Below the pieces are notes generated by a model, which worked only from the letters and a program-made list of their open reading frames with translations, did no database searches and was not told where the DNA came from. Of a stretch of DNA of 64,000 bases, positions 50,920 through 61,300 are shown piece after piece. Source of the DNA: Pyropia yezoensis (lineage: Eukaryota > Rhodophyta > Bangiophyceae > Bangiales > Bangiaceae). A program made the translations under genes and the position numbers. The stretch is from positions 26,314,063-26,378,062 of the forward strand of contig CM020619.1 of the NCBI GenBank assembly GCA_009829735.1, in the 5' to 3' direction. Each line of letters begins with the position of its first letter. Position 1 is the first letter of the stretch.

Positions 50920-53012
50920 TCGGCCGCCTGGCGCTCTTGCTCTTTTACCCGCTCCGCCGCGGCCGCCGCCGCCGCCGCCGCCGCCCCCGCCTCGGCCGCC
51001 TGGCGCTCTTGCTCTTTTACCCGCTCCGCCGCGGCCGCCGCCGCCGCCGCCGCCGCCCCCGCCTCGGCCGCCTGGCGCTCTTGCTCTTTTACCCGCTCCG
51101 CCGCGGCCGCCGCAGCCGCCTCGGACGCAGCCGCCTCGGCCGCCTGGCGCTCTTGCTCTTTTACCCGCTCCGCCGCGGCCGCCGCAGCCGCCTCGGACGC
51201 AGCCGCCTCGGCCGCCTGGCGCTCTTGCTCTTTAACCCGCTCCGCCGCGGCCGCCGCAGCCGCCTCGGACGCAGCCGCCTCGGCCGCCTGGCGCTCTTGC
51301 TCTTTTACCCGCTCCGCCGCGGCCGCCGCAGCCGCCTCGGCCGCAGCCGCCTCGGCCGCCTGGCGCTCTTGCTCTTTTGCCCTCTCCGCCGCGGCCGCCG
51401 CCTCGGGGCCGTAGTCCCTGTCCCAGGCAGCCCAGAACAACTCATCGTCGCGTCGCGACGAGCCCCCATCAGCACCTGCTTCGGCGGGGTCGGCGGACCC
51501 GTCTTCACCATCCCCTTGCGCCTCGGAGCCCCCAAATTTTTCCTCAATCGACCTTCGTATGGATTTCGAGAACGCGGCTGTAGCGGCGCTCACCAAACGA
51601 ATGCGTCGAGTTAGCTCGTCTTCGGGGGGTTCTTCGACGGCATCTCTCCGGCGGTCACGCGTGACTTGGCAAGGGGTACCATGACTGTCGCAAAACACAA
51701 ACATGTCCCGCCCATTGCGACTCGGGTCCAGTCTCACGTGGGCGCGACGAAGACCTTGGGCGTTCTCGCCGCATTGGGACGCGAGCGGCACGCTGTTGTT
51801 CCACCTGATATTTACCGCTGCTTGAAGCACATTACTGACCCGTATCAGCATCTCACGATCGCAAGCCTCAAGAGATGTACTCTCTCGCCACCAATCTTGT
51901 GCGGCATAGCCATAGTCCCTGGTGAGCTTGCCATTGAGTGTACGGCTGAACTCGCACAGAACACCATCCTCCGACAAAGATATCCACCAAGACGCCAGCG
52001 TCGCCAACAGGAAACGTGAGGCAAATACGCCCCAAACCACGTTCGTCGGGTCCCTTGCCCGGTCCCATAAATAGGAGACCTCCTCTGGTACTAGAGGCGG
52101 GCGAGGCAGAAAGCGTGCGTCCTGGACAGCGACGAGGGCACGGCTCTGCGCACCGATGGCGCGCCACAGGTCCTCGCTACCGTGAGCGGCCCAGATAGGG
52201 ACGATGAGCCCACGCTCTAGCCACGCCCTATGCGCAGCGGTCGGGGGCTGCCCCGCCGCCCGCATGACGTCCTGCATAGCATCTTTGAACGGTGTCGGAG
52301 AAAACTCGTCCACACCGACCGAGGGCAGCAACGCGTCTGGTCGGAAGCCGGTCACAACCCCGCGAGGCACGATGCGGTCGATAAGGGCCACCGCACCCAA
52401 GACAATGTTCCGTGCGTCCATCGTCTGGTAGACGGGAAACCACCACGAATCCATTGCGTCACAGGGTGCGAAGCAGGCACCAGGCCACGCGTCGAGCAAG
52501 GACCCGAACGCTTGCGCAGCCGTCACCCAGCTTTCGTGTACGTCGCCCGGACGGTATGTCCCGCAACATATCTCCACGATGAACACGGACAGGGCGTGCG
52601 CGACATTGCACTCCACACATACTGCTGCAGCAAACCGGAGCGCCGAAAGGATCTTGGCGGGCGCACCACCTCCACCGGCCTGTACAGGGTCGGCGTGACC
52701 GTGAACATCCGTGGCCACGATGAACTGGCAGTCATCGCACACGTGCATCGGAACGCGCGTCCACTTTCCCCGGCGACCGTCAAAACGCGTGGTGGGTAGT
52801 GTACAGCCGTGCTTGGGCGCCAGGGTGTGTGCGTCGTCGAGGATGCGGCGCGCGTCCTGGTAAATGGCACGCCTAGCATCTGTCGCATCCGTCGCACGCC
52901 TGCCTTGGAAGTGACGCCACCGCAACAGCCGTCTCACATCGTCGTTGTCGTTGGTATTCGGGGGCGGTCCTTGGCGAAGGGGAAGCAAAAGGCGTCCTTC
53001 ACGCTGCGCCAT
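50124..53012 (-). CDS. Unknown 962-aa protein with homogenised Ala/Glu/Arg repeats and coiled coil
   Basis: I do not recognise a family. Residues 1-520 (from MAQREGRLLLPLRQG) are mixed and globular-looking, with CxxC-type pairs (HVCDDCQF, AAVCVECN) and many Trp/Asp. About residues 530-745 consist of nine copies of a unit like ERVKEQERQAAEAAASEAAA; the six internal 72-bp DNA copies are almost identical, a sign of recent homogenisation. The C-terminal ~215 residues look like a long coiled coil (LVVQLQAAEAEEQRLVERL onward). I chose the ATG at 53012, after a G36 run whose translation is poly-Pro; the frame stays open to an ATG at 53966, so a longer form is possible. It is divergent from the 379-aa gene and enclosed by arrays A and B. 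Confidence 0.65.
50780..51420 (-). repeat. Coding tandem repeat, nine units, mostly 72 bp
   Basis: The sequence GGCCGCCTGGCGCTCTTGCT recurs at about 50780, 50839, 50920, 50992, 51064, 51136, 51208, 51280 and 51352. The last seven starts are exactly 72 bp apart. Every unit is a multiple of three, so the reading frame is preserved. Confidence 0.95.
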
Positions 53013-53066
53013 AGCTGGAAGCGGGCGTCGGCGGCGTGGCTTGGCGTGGCGGGGCGGCCGGGGGGT

Positions 53067-53102
<36 letters not shown>
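53067..53102 (+). repeat. 36-base G homopolymer
   Basis: Uninterrupted G run just upstream of the preferred start of the 962-aa protein. It is likely to vary in length and to form quadruplex structure. Confidence 0.9.
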
Positions 53103-53103
<1 letters not shown>

Positions 53104-53561
53104 CGGCCGATAGGCAGTGCCTGGGGTATAAAACTCGATCCTCTGAAACACGTGTCAGTATCCCTCGGGGGAAAGGGACAGGTAACACAGAAAGGGGAAC
53201 TCCGAGAGTGGTATGCCTGTTGCCTCACGTGGCAGCTCGCAGAGCAAACAGGTACGCACGGTAGTGCAGACAGGGAAGTGGAAAGCAAACGCGCAGTTGT
53301 CTTCTTCCTGAGGGCGCGGGCCACGGGTGCCTCGCTGCCCCCCGTAACGTGCATCTGGGGGAGCCTCGGCACGTTGGCCAGGTAGTTCCCACTTGTCGCC
53401 CCCCCCCGGGGATTCGGCCGGCACTTGGCCAGGGCCCGGGCCCGGGCGGGGCGGCGGGGGTTACACTTTGCGCTGAGTGAGGCCGCTTGGCGGGAGTGAC
53501 CGCGAGGGCACCGTGGGGCGGTACCCGCGTTGCTGCCTGGGCGGCGGCGCTGCCCGGTGCT

Positions 53562-53562
<1 letters not shown>

Positions 53563-53595
<33 letters not shown>
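53563..53595 (+). repeat. 33-base C homopolymer
   Basis: Uninterrupted C run, about 460 bp from the G36 run. Length in the assembly may not be reliable. Confidence 0.9.
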
Positions 53596-53598
<3 letters not shown>

Positions 53599-54402
53599 CA
53601 GCCGTTTCGGCTCGGGCGGCGGGCGTGGGCGCCAGCCCGCGCCTGGCGCGTCGGCCCCTCCTTTTTGAGCCGCCGCTCCGCCCGTCTCCCACTGCCGCCT
53701 CCCCGGCGGCAGCGTCCCTTGACTCTCCGCGCTCCTCCCCGGCTTTGCTTTGTCTTGCCGCGTCCTGGTCGGGTGGCGCCCCTTTGTGTCTCGGGTCTGT
53801 CCTGCTTTGGGACTTGTTCTCTTTGCTTGCTTCGCTTGACATAGGTAGTTCGCCTGTACTCAACTAAAGAATTTCGTTTCGGCATCCCCCCTCCCAGGTG
53901 CCCCCCCATTCCCCCGAGTGGCCTGGTCATGTTCCAGTGGAAGCTGTCGCCCAGACTTGACCACATATGTACATATTTAGATATAGTTTTAGTCTAGCGT
54001 CGCGGGTATGTAAATGACAGAGTTCAGAACAGACTGTTTTTCGACAGAACGGAACGAGAGGTATACATTCAAAATACCTGGCCTTTCCAATCGTGGCAGA
54101 GACGACCGTTCCTCCTCCCGCCACAAGACCTCTGCTCTCCAGTCTCTCCGGCACCCCCCCCCCCCCCCCCCCTCCCCCCCCCCGTCTTCCGTTCCCCAAT
54201 CCCCCCCTCTGCCACCCCCCTTCCCGCCCCTTGGCCGACACCTGGCCACCTGCGTCTGAGTTGCTCTTCCAGCGGGTTCTGCGCCCCCGTCGGAACGGAT
54301 ATTGTTCGCCTCGCCCCTGGGGGTGCCCGTGGGGGCTGCCGCTGTGTCGGGGCTACTAATTCGGGTTGTACGGCTTGCCACGGATATTGTTTTCTGTCTG
54401 CT

Positions 54403-55542
54403 ATGGACGGAGAGATTCCTGGTCACCGCCGTCGGATCCAGGTGGTCTCCATTCTGGCCGGGGATTCGGCAGATGTGCGATCGCACGTGCCGCCCGCGCA
54501 CCACCGTGGCCCTGGTGAGTTTCTACGTGCTGCTTCGCGGATATTAGGCACCGTCGCGGACCCCTCGATTCACGGGCACGACAATGCACAGCGCTTCTTT
54601 GTATGTGTGCATCCCGACTCGACGGACCAGACAGATTCGACAGAGGAGACAGTTTTTGTGCTGGCACAGCCTCGCCCTCGCTTCGACCAGTCTACATCTT
54701 CCACATTGGCGGCAACAGAACCTGCGAGGAGGGCGCCTGTCACAAGAGCATCCGGGACGACCACCGCAGCAGGTGCAGGTGCAGCCGGGCAGACCGGCGC
54801 TACAGTACGTCAACAGGATGCTCGGGGCGCCGATACAGTCTTCGGTGATGTGTTGCACGCGTCTGTTCCCGGTCAACCGGACCACGGGCATCCTGTACAG
54901 ATGGAAGACATTCCGGGGCCCACGGGACATGCACCCTCCACCGACCGCGTGCGTACACTCGTTTGCCTCGACCCAGACGAACCGGCTGGCGTGGTTGCTA
55001 CCGACACTCCTTCCGCAGCTCTTTTCGATCTCGACGAAGATCCGGTGCCCCACCTGCAAGCGCTTGCCGACATGCAGCTGCATGTACAGACCGACGACCC
55101 GGGGCGGGACCTGACAGAGCCCCGTTTGCAGCCGACCACCGGCCTGGCGCCCGAAGTCAAAACTACGATACGCGACGTCTCTGCGCCTATGGTGCAGTGC
55201 TTCTTGCAGGCAGGTCGGGTGTCGTCCATGGGCCAAGTCAGTCAGAGAGGGGTCCGGGCGTTTTTCACGTGGCTACGACCTAAGCTAGGAACCAGTTTGA
55301 GGTTTCTCGAGCTGGCACCCACGGAGCTGAGAACAGCGTCGTGGCGCTGGCGATGTGCACTCCCAGGCGAGACCCGCCGGCCAATCGTTGTAACGCAGAA
55401 CGATCTGCGCTTCGACGCCAGCCTGTCGTCTATTCGCGTGGCGCTGACTGTCTCCGTCAGCTACTCTGCGCTCTGGAGGGCGGCATGGGTCCGCTACAAC
55501 CTGGAGCATGGAAAAGAAACAAACCAGGTCACCAGCGTGTGA
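54403..55542 (+). CDS. Hypothetical protein, 379 aa
   Basis: Not recognised. The ATG at 54403 starts MDGEIPGHRRRIQVVSILAG. The product is acidic and Asp/Thr/Pro-rich in the middle (residues ~60-240, disordered-looking). Its C-terminal ~130 residues look folded: MVQCFLQAGRVSSMGQVSQR, FFTWLRPKLGTSLRFLELAP, SYSALWRAAWVRYNLEHGK. There are no signal peptide, membrane segments or catalytic motifs. An AATAAA lies six bases after the stop (55548-55553). Balanced codon use and a single clean frame support coding. It is divergent from the 962-aa gene and is followed at once by array B. Confidence 0.55.
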   Translation: MDGEIPGHRRRIQVVSILAGDSADVRSHVPPAHHRGPGEFLRAASRILGTVADPSIHGHDNAQRFFVCVHPDSTDQTDSTEETVFVLAQPRPRFDQSTSSTLAATEPARRAPVTRASGTTTAAGAGAAGQTGATVRQQDARGADTVFGDVLHASVPGQPDHGHPVQMEDIPGPTGHAPSTDRVRTLVCLDPDEPAGVVATDTPSAALFDLDEDPVPHLQALADMQLHVQTDDPGRDLTEPRLQPTTGLAPEVKTTIRDVSAPMVQCFLQAGRVSSMGQVSQRGVRAFFTWLRPKLGTSLRFLELAPTELRTASWRWRCALPGETRRPIVVTQNDLRFDASLSSIRVALTVSVSYSALWRAAWVRYNLEHGKETNQVTSV

Positions 55543-55654
55543 GACCAAATAAACCGCGTCTATCGGTGTGAACGACCCAACAACAGATGGAGACAACATT
55601 TTCCCGCCCCCCCCCGCCCCCCTTCCCCTCTCGGACGGCTCCGCCCCCCGCCCC

Positions 55655-56240
55655 TCTCACGCCCCCCCTGGTGTCGTCCAGTGATCGTGACACCCCAAAT
55701 TCACAGTTTGCTTTTCACACCCACCCCCCTCTCACGCCCCCCCTGGTGTCGTCCATTGATCGTGACACCCCCAAATATCATTTGCAATTCAATGCCCCCC
55801 CCTCTCACGCCCCCCCTGGTGTCGTCCAGTGATCGTGACACCCCAAATTCACAGTTTGCTTTCCACACCCACCCCCCTTTGACGCCCCCCTGGTGTCGTC
55901 TAGTGATCGTGGCACCCCCAAATATTATTTCGATTTCAATGCCCCCCCCCCCTCTCACGCCCCCCCGGGTGTCGTCCAGTGATCGTGACACCGCAAACTC
56001 ACATTTTCCATTTAACCCCCCTCCCTCTCACGCCCCCCCTGGTGTCGTCCAGTGATCGTGCCACCCCAAGTTCACAGTTTCCATTTAACCCCCCCCCCCT
56101 CTCACGCCCCCCCTGGTGTCGTCCAGTGATCGTGGCCCCCCAAATTCACAGTTTACATTTAACCCCCCCCCCCCCTCTCGCGCCCTCGCTGGTGTCGTCC
56201 AGTGATCGTGCCACCCCAAATTCACAGTTTACATTTCAAC
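55655..56240 (+). repeat. Tandem array B: eight copies of the array A unit, 70-77 bp period
   Basis: Cores GGTGTCGTCCAGTGATCGTG start at about 55670, 55746, 55820, 55891, 55968, 56041, 56116 and 56190. Spacers differ from array A (ending CAGTTTGCTTT or CAGTTTACATTT), so each array has been homogenised on its own. Confidence 0.93.
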
Positions 56241-56430
56241 CCTCTCGGCGTACTCGTCAAACGCCCGCCCGATTCCAGGAGATCCCCACATGCAGTTTGA
56301 GGAGGGGGACGCCCTCTCCATTGGCGTCCAGGATGCGCACGCCATTCAGCTCTGCTGCTGCAAGCGCAGCGCGCAGACGCTCTCTCGGTCGCGCTCCCGG
56401 GAGGCGGACACACGGCCCGTGGCGGCGCCA

Positions 56431-56880
56431 TCACCACCGGGAGGGGGCGCGTGGAACAGGCCCGGACCCGCCCTCAGGGACACATCTCACAAAGCCCGGC
56501 ACGGGGGACTGGCACCCGCCGACTGCCCCCACGCTGGGGGCGCCGGCTGCTCGGCCAGCAGCCAGGGGCAGACGGGCTGCTGGCGTGGCAGGCGCCACCA
56601 GCGGGGGGTCGGGCTGGCCAGAGTTGAGGGCGTCCACCTTCCGCTCCGGTCGGGTGATCACCGTCATCAGCCGGTAGATCCTTTCTGCGTGGTCGGCCTT
56701 GACGCCGTCGAGCCACGCGTCGGCGAACCCCGCCAGTGCATCAGCAGCAATGCCTGACGAGCAAGGATTGGCACACCCTGCTGCCGGATGCCGTTTTTGG
56801 ATTGGTGAGAGGTATGCCCGCAAGCTGGAGGGCTGCGCGGCACCCTTCAGCAATAGGTAGGCCACACATTCTCCGACCAT
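56431..56880 (-). pseudogene. Fragment resembling a tyrosine recombinase N-terminal domain
   Basis: The ATG frame at 56880 gives CVAYLLLKGAAQPSSLRAYL, then SPIQKRHPAAG and FADAWLDGVKADHAER, a pattern like the SAM-like core-binding domain of tyrosine recombinases in algal DIRS/Crypton-type elements. It then loses coding character, and no catalytic R..HxxR..Y region follows. On the same strand just upstream (57140-57190), a frame with SLDRWAQIGALPWVLPVFRF resembles the segment preceding the reverse transcriptase in DIRS-like proteins. Together these suggest a decayed DIRS-like retroelement, but neither piece is diagnostic. Confidence 0.35.
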
Positions 56881-57390
56881 TATTGCGGTAGCCGGCCGGC
56901 GCCGTAACCGGCGGCGGGTACAGCTCTAAACGACAAAACGCGCAGCTCAGCTTGAGGGATGCTGCTGGACGGTGGTCGTGGGCAGCAGCGGCAATGAAAT
57001 CGGCCTGGTCGCGCCGCCACTACGTGGCCACTGCAGCCCACCACTTCGGAAGCGGAAGATTGCGACGCGCCAATACACGGGCTGCGGTAGCCGAACCGGA
57101 ACACAGGCAGCACCCACGGCAACGCGCCGATCTGAGCCCATCGGTCCAGCGAGGCGCACACGCGCGCGGACAGCGAGTCGGGGGGCGTCTGGGAGCTTCC
57201 GCTGCCATACACCTCCCCCGCGGCTTGCCGCCTCGCCCGGGGTGGTCGGCCACGGCGGTTGCCTGCCGCGTTGGGTGCCCTCCCACCCGGCAGGCGAGGT
57301 GGGGGGCCCGACCGCAGCTGTCGCTCTGACGGGGGCACGCTCGGTCGCCCTGCGCGAGGATTCGGCGGGCACCACGGGGGCTTTGGCCCC

Positions 57391-57540
57391 CGAGCCGCCT
57401 CGGGCTGCTCCGCCGCCACCATCCGTCGCGACGGCCACCGCCGCCGTCGTCGCCGCCCCTGCCCCCGAGCCGCCTCGGGCTGCTCCGCCGCCACCATCCG
57501 TCGCGACGGCCACCGCCGCCGTCGTCGCCGCCCCTGCCCC
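57391..57540 (+). repeat. Two tandem copies of a 75-bp unit
   Basis: 57391-57465 and 57466-57540 are identical or nearly so and are followed by GCC/ACC-type microsatellite to about 57700. Confidence 0.88.
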
Positions 57541-57879
57541 CGGCATCGCCGTTGCCGCTGCTGCCGCCGCCGCCCCTGCCGCCGCCGCCGCCGCAACCGC
57601 CGCCGCCGCCGCCTCCGCTACCGCCACCGCCTCGGCCGCCACCGCCACCGCCACCGCCGCCACTGCAGCCGCAGCCGCCACCGGCGCGGCCTTGAGCCCC
57701 TCCGCCGCCTCGACCACCTTCTCCATCGGGGGCACCCGCCGCCGGTCCGTTGTCGTCTCGGCCACCGCGAGCCTCTTGAGCACCGGAGTTAGCATGAGGC
57801 TGCCCGTTCTGGCGCCGACGAGCGCTGGATGAAAGAGCGACGGCAGGGGTCGACGGAACGCGCGGCGAGCGGCGCGGGC

Positions 57880-58316
57880 ATAGGCGAGCTTGGACTAGCT
57901 GCCCCTCCTCCCTTGAGATGGCAAACGTATGGTAGGCGAGCACCGACGATTCAAAGAAAGAGGTTGCTGTGCGGTAGATGGAGTCGCGGTCGTCGTGCGC
58001 CAGTAAGAGGTCCTGTGTGTTGGCTGCCAGCGTCGGGTAGGTCTGCTGCTGCGTCAATACGGTGTAGCGAGTGACCAAGATGTGGAAGTGCTGGTGCAAT
58101 GCCGTGCGTGTGTAGAGATCAACGCGTTGTGAAGCTCGTGCACAGTGACCTCGCCGTGCAGGCGGTCCACCTCGGCGAATCGATCGGAGGCACCCGACGA
58201 AGAAGGCAAGAAACAAAGCAGAAAAAACAAGCTCGTGGACCAGCAGAAAAAACAAGCTCGTGGACCCCCCCTCGGCCTCCTCTTCCCCCAATGCAGCGAC
58301 CACAGTGGCCTCCATG
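57880..58316 (-). other. Unresolved coding-like patch downstream of the helicase gene
   Basis: Two minus-strand frames carry protein-like segments that would join if a frame change were made near 58110: one with DRFAEVDRLHGEVTVHELHN, the other with FHILVTRYTVLTQQQTYPTL and FESSVLAYHTFAISREEGQL. The match of composition suggests one exon pair or a broken gene of unknown function. A 25-bp tandem duplication (GCAGAAAAAACAAGCTCGTG followed by GACCA) lies at 58218-58266. Confidence 0.3.
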
Positions 58317-61300
58317 TCACAAGCACCCTGGCGCGGGGCGCCCCTGCTGGTGCCCCCCCCGCCCAGTGGGTACATAGCTCACACGCACGAGATTCGCTCC
58401 GCCCCACCGACCGCTCAAGACTCCCGCCCACCACGCATCCCACGGAGTGTTTGAGTGTGCCACATAGTCCATGTCCCCAACAACGTGGAGATGTGCCTCT
58501 GCGCGCGACAGCATAACGTTCATGCGGCGCCTATCCCCGGTAAAGCGCATCATGCGACTCCGTGTCTGTTGGTCGTCTCTGGGGATTGAGCGGGCAAGTG
58601 ACAAGAACACACAATCCACGGAAGCTCCCTGGGAGCCGTCCACGGTTGCCACGTCCACAGTGTACTTGTAGTGCGTCTGCTGTGGGCGACGGATGGTCGC
58701 ACGCACTCGCCGCACAGCCGCGTCGAGCAACCGCCGCTGTGCCGTGTACGGGCTCAGCACGAGTACGCGTAGGTCACCCATAGGATGGGACGCCCAGCCA
58801 CGCAGAATGTTCCGTAGCTCGTCTTCCACTACGCGCACCTCCACCAGGTTCGAAACACCCTTGGTATCTGGATTGAAGTCCTCTTGCCGATCTTGGGGTG
58901 GTAGCTGGGAGGTGCTGGTAATCTCAAGCGGCCTCCGAGACGCGCGTACCAGCCAGTCGGGCCGTAGGGGTACAGCATTGTCCCATGACGCCTTGTTCCC
59001 CATCATACCAGCGCCAACAGGGATTGAGGAGTAAAACAGGCCCCTCACTATCGTCCAAAAAATCGGTCGCAGTCGATGCTGGTGAGTGAGGGTGAGCTGC
59101 GGGTGGTCCCGCTGGAGACGCTCAAACACGCTGTCGCCCATTGCGATGAGGTCACCGGTGTACCGCATCCCACTGCTCGGCGGCAACTGTGCGGGGTCGC
59201 CCATAAACACCACACAGCGCGTCATCCTCGCGGCCTCATCGCCACCCTCTCCGGCAGCCCGGACGACAGCAGACACGGCCGCAGGGATGCTTGTCGAAGC
59301 CGCCTCGTCCACGATGATGACATGGTAGCCAAGGTCACCGATGGCGTTCCCCGTCGAGGTGGCGGTAGTAGTCACCACAATAGGAGCACCCTGAGCGACT
59401 TGCGAATGCAGTCGCCGCACCGACTTCTTGACGGCCGCATTCGCCTCCACGAGTTCATCCCCTGCCGCTTGTGCGTCACGGACGCTGGTTGGGTCATTCG
59501 AGCCGGAAGCTCCCAAGCTCTGGAGCAAGGCCTCATGGGCTGCGCTGCCGCCTCCTGTCGCCTGACCACGTCGGGGTAGACGCGAGGTAGTAGGACCTTG
59601 ACAACAGCGTCAATGTGCGTGGCGGCGATCGGATCGCCCTTTGGTGGTGCCAGCCCGACTCGCAACAGTACTGGCATCCGGGCCCCCACCACAGAACCAA
59701 ACGCCTGTGACAGGCTTTTCAGGTAACGCCGACCCCAGTCATGACGTTCCAGTAGCGCGTGAAGGGACAGCAGCGCCGACACAATCTGGTCACATGCGGC
59801 ATTGGTCCTCGACACCAGCAGCAGCCTTGTCATGATCGGCCCCCCGCCTCCACACCCACAGCCGCGCCGAATTAGCTCCATGGCAACCCCCAGAATGGTC
59901 CGCGTCTTGCCCGTGCCTGGTGGACTCGTCACGAGTACACAGGAGACACGGGGCCCGCCAAAAGCATCTGCGACAGTCCGCACGACTCCCAGCTGGGACT
60001 CGTCCAGCTAGACCGATATGTCCAGAGGGGGGGGGGGCGGCGGAGGTGGCGGCAGAGGTTGGGCGTTCGGCCACGGCTCTAGTATGACCGGTGACGAAGT
60101 GCCTGGGACAACAACAGACGACGCTCCCGTCGGTACCGGTGGCTCAAGGCTTTCCCGTATGGTGCGTGGCAATCGCATCCATTCTCCGAGGCCACTGTAC
60201 TCGCGCCAGTCAGAGACGATGCTCATCGACAGGGTCACGACCACAAGCCCTGCCATTTTGGTGGCACAGGGTAGTAGGTGGGCGTCCGTTCGCCGCACAG
60301 AAAACCAGAGCGGCGTCGCCTTTGTGCTGCCAGAGCCACGGCCCTGCAGGGTGGTGCCCTTTGTCACTGCCTCGCGGCTCACACACACCGCATCAATGGA
60401 GGTGCTGTAGGTACCGCGGGTCTCCTTCCCGCCGTTGTTCCCGTCGACATTGGCGTCTGGGACCGGGACCCAGATATTGCAAAGATCCCCCGGGGAGGCA
60501 TTCGCCGCGTACGTTGGTTGCCGTATGCGACTGTCATTGTCATCGCCGTCATCGTCGGTTGACTCGTCCGCGCGTATCTGGAGGGGGTCCTCTGGTACGA
60601 GGATGAGCACGTCCACCGTCCCTGCTTGTTCGGCCTCGGTGTGGGTAGCCGCCAACGCGAGCGAGCGGCCATAGAGAGCGTAGAGATGCGCCGTGGGTGC
60701 CTGGACCGAGACAGGGCGGCCGCGGGGACCGCGATCACCACCGTCCTTCCAGAACATCTCATCGGCGACTGTGGAGACTGTCAAACTGGCCTTGGTTGTA
60801 ACCAGCCGCAGCACGCGGCGCCGCCACTCGGCCGCCGATCCGGTCGCGTCCTCCGCGTCCTCCCCATCATCCAGGAGACTGGAAGAGGCCGTTTTCCATG
60901 ACGACGTTGAGGTCAACAGGGCGCAGACGCCCATTGCTTTGCGTTGTGCCAGGCGTCCTGACAGTTCCGGGAGGTCGCCGACGTCTGTCAGTTCGCGTGG
61001 TGTGCTCGACCGTCCTCCGTCCGCTGCCCCAGGCTGCACACCAGCCACTGGCACGGTACCACCGCGCACTGGGTGCGCCGTCGAACCATGTGTAAGGTCA
61101 ACACCCCGTACGTTGAAGGCTTGCGCCGACGCTGACTCTGGAGGTAGAGCCACAAGCCCCGCTTCCTCATCGTCATCAATAATCTCAATGGGGTCTCCCA
61201 TTGTACCTGACCCGCTTGTCCGCACACGTCCAGGCTCGCGCGTGTGCACATGCACATGCCGCGCGGCATCGGTGCCGCTGCCGCCGCGATGACGAGCTCC

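Larger units (their letters stand above)
53013..54402. promoter_or_regulatory. Divergent upstream region with long G and C homopolymer runs
   Basis: Between the 962-aa and 379-aa genes. It contains a G36 run (53067-53102), a C33 run (53563-53595) and shorter C runs near 54157-54183. If the longer form of the 962-aa protein is used, 53013-53966 is coding. The 54245-54400 stretch before the 379-aa ATG is pyrimidine-rich. Confidence 0.35.

Noticed and set aside
50538-51614. 358-codon plus-strand frame (Arg/Leu repeats)
   Set aside because: It is the antisense reading of the 72-bp coding repeats; the minus-strand frame is far longer and has non-repetitive folded-looking ends.
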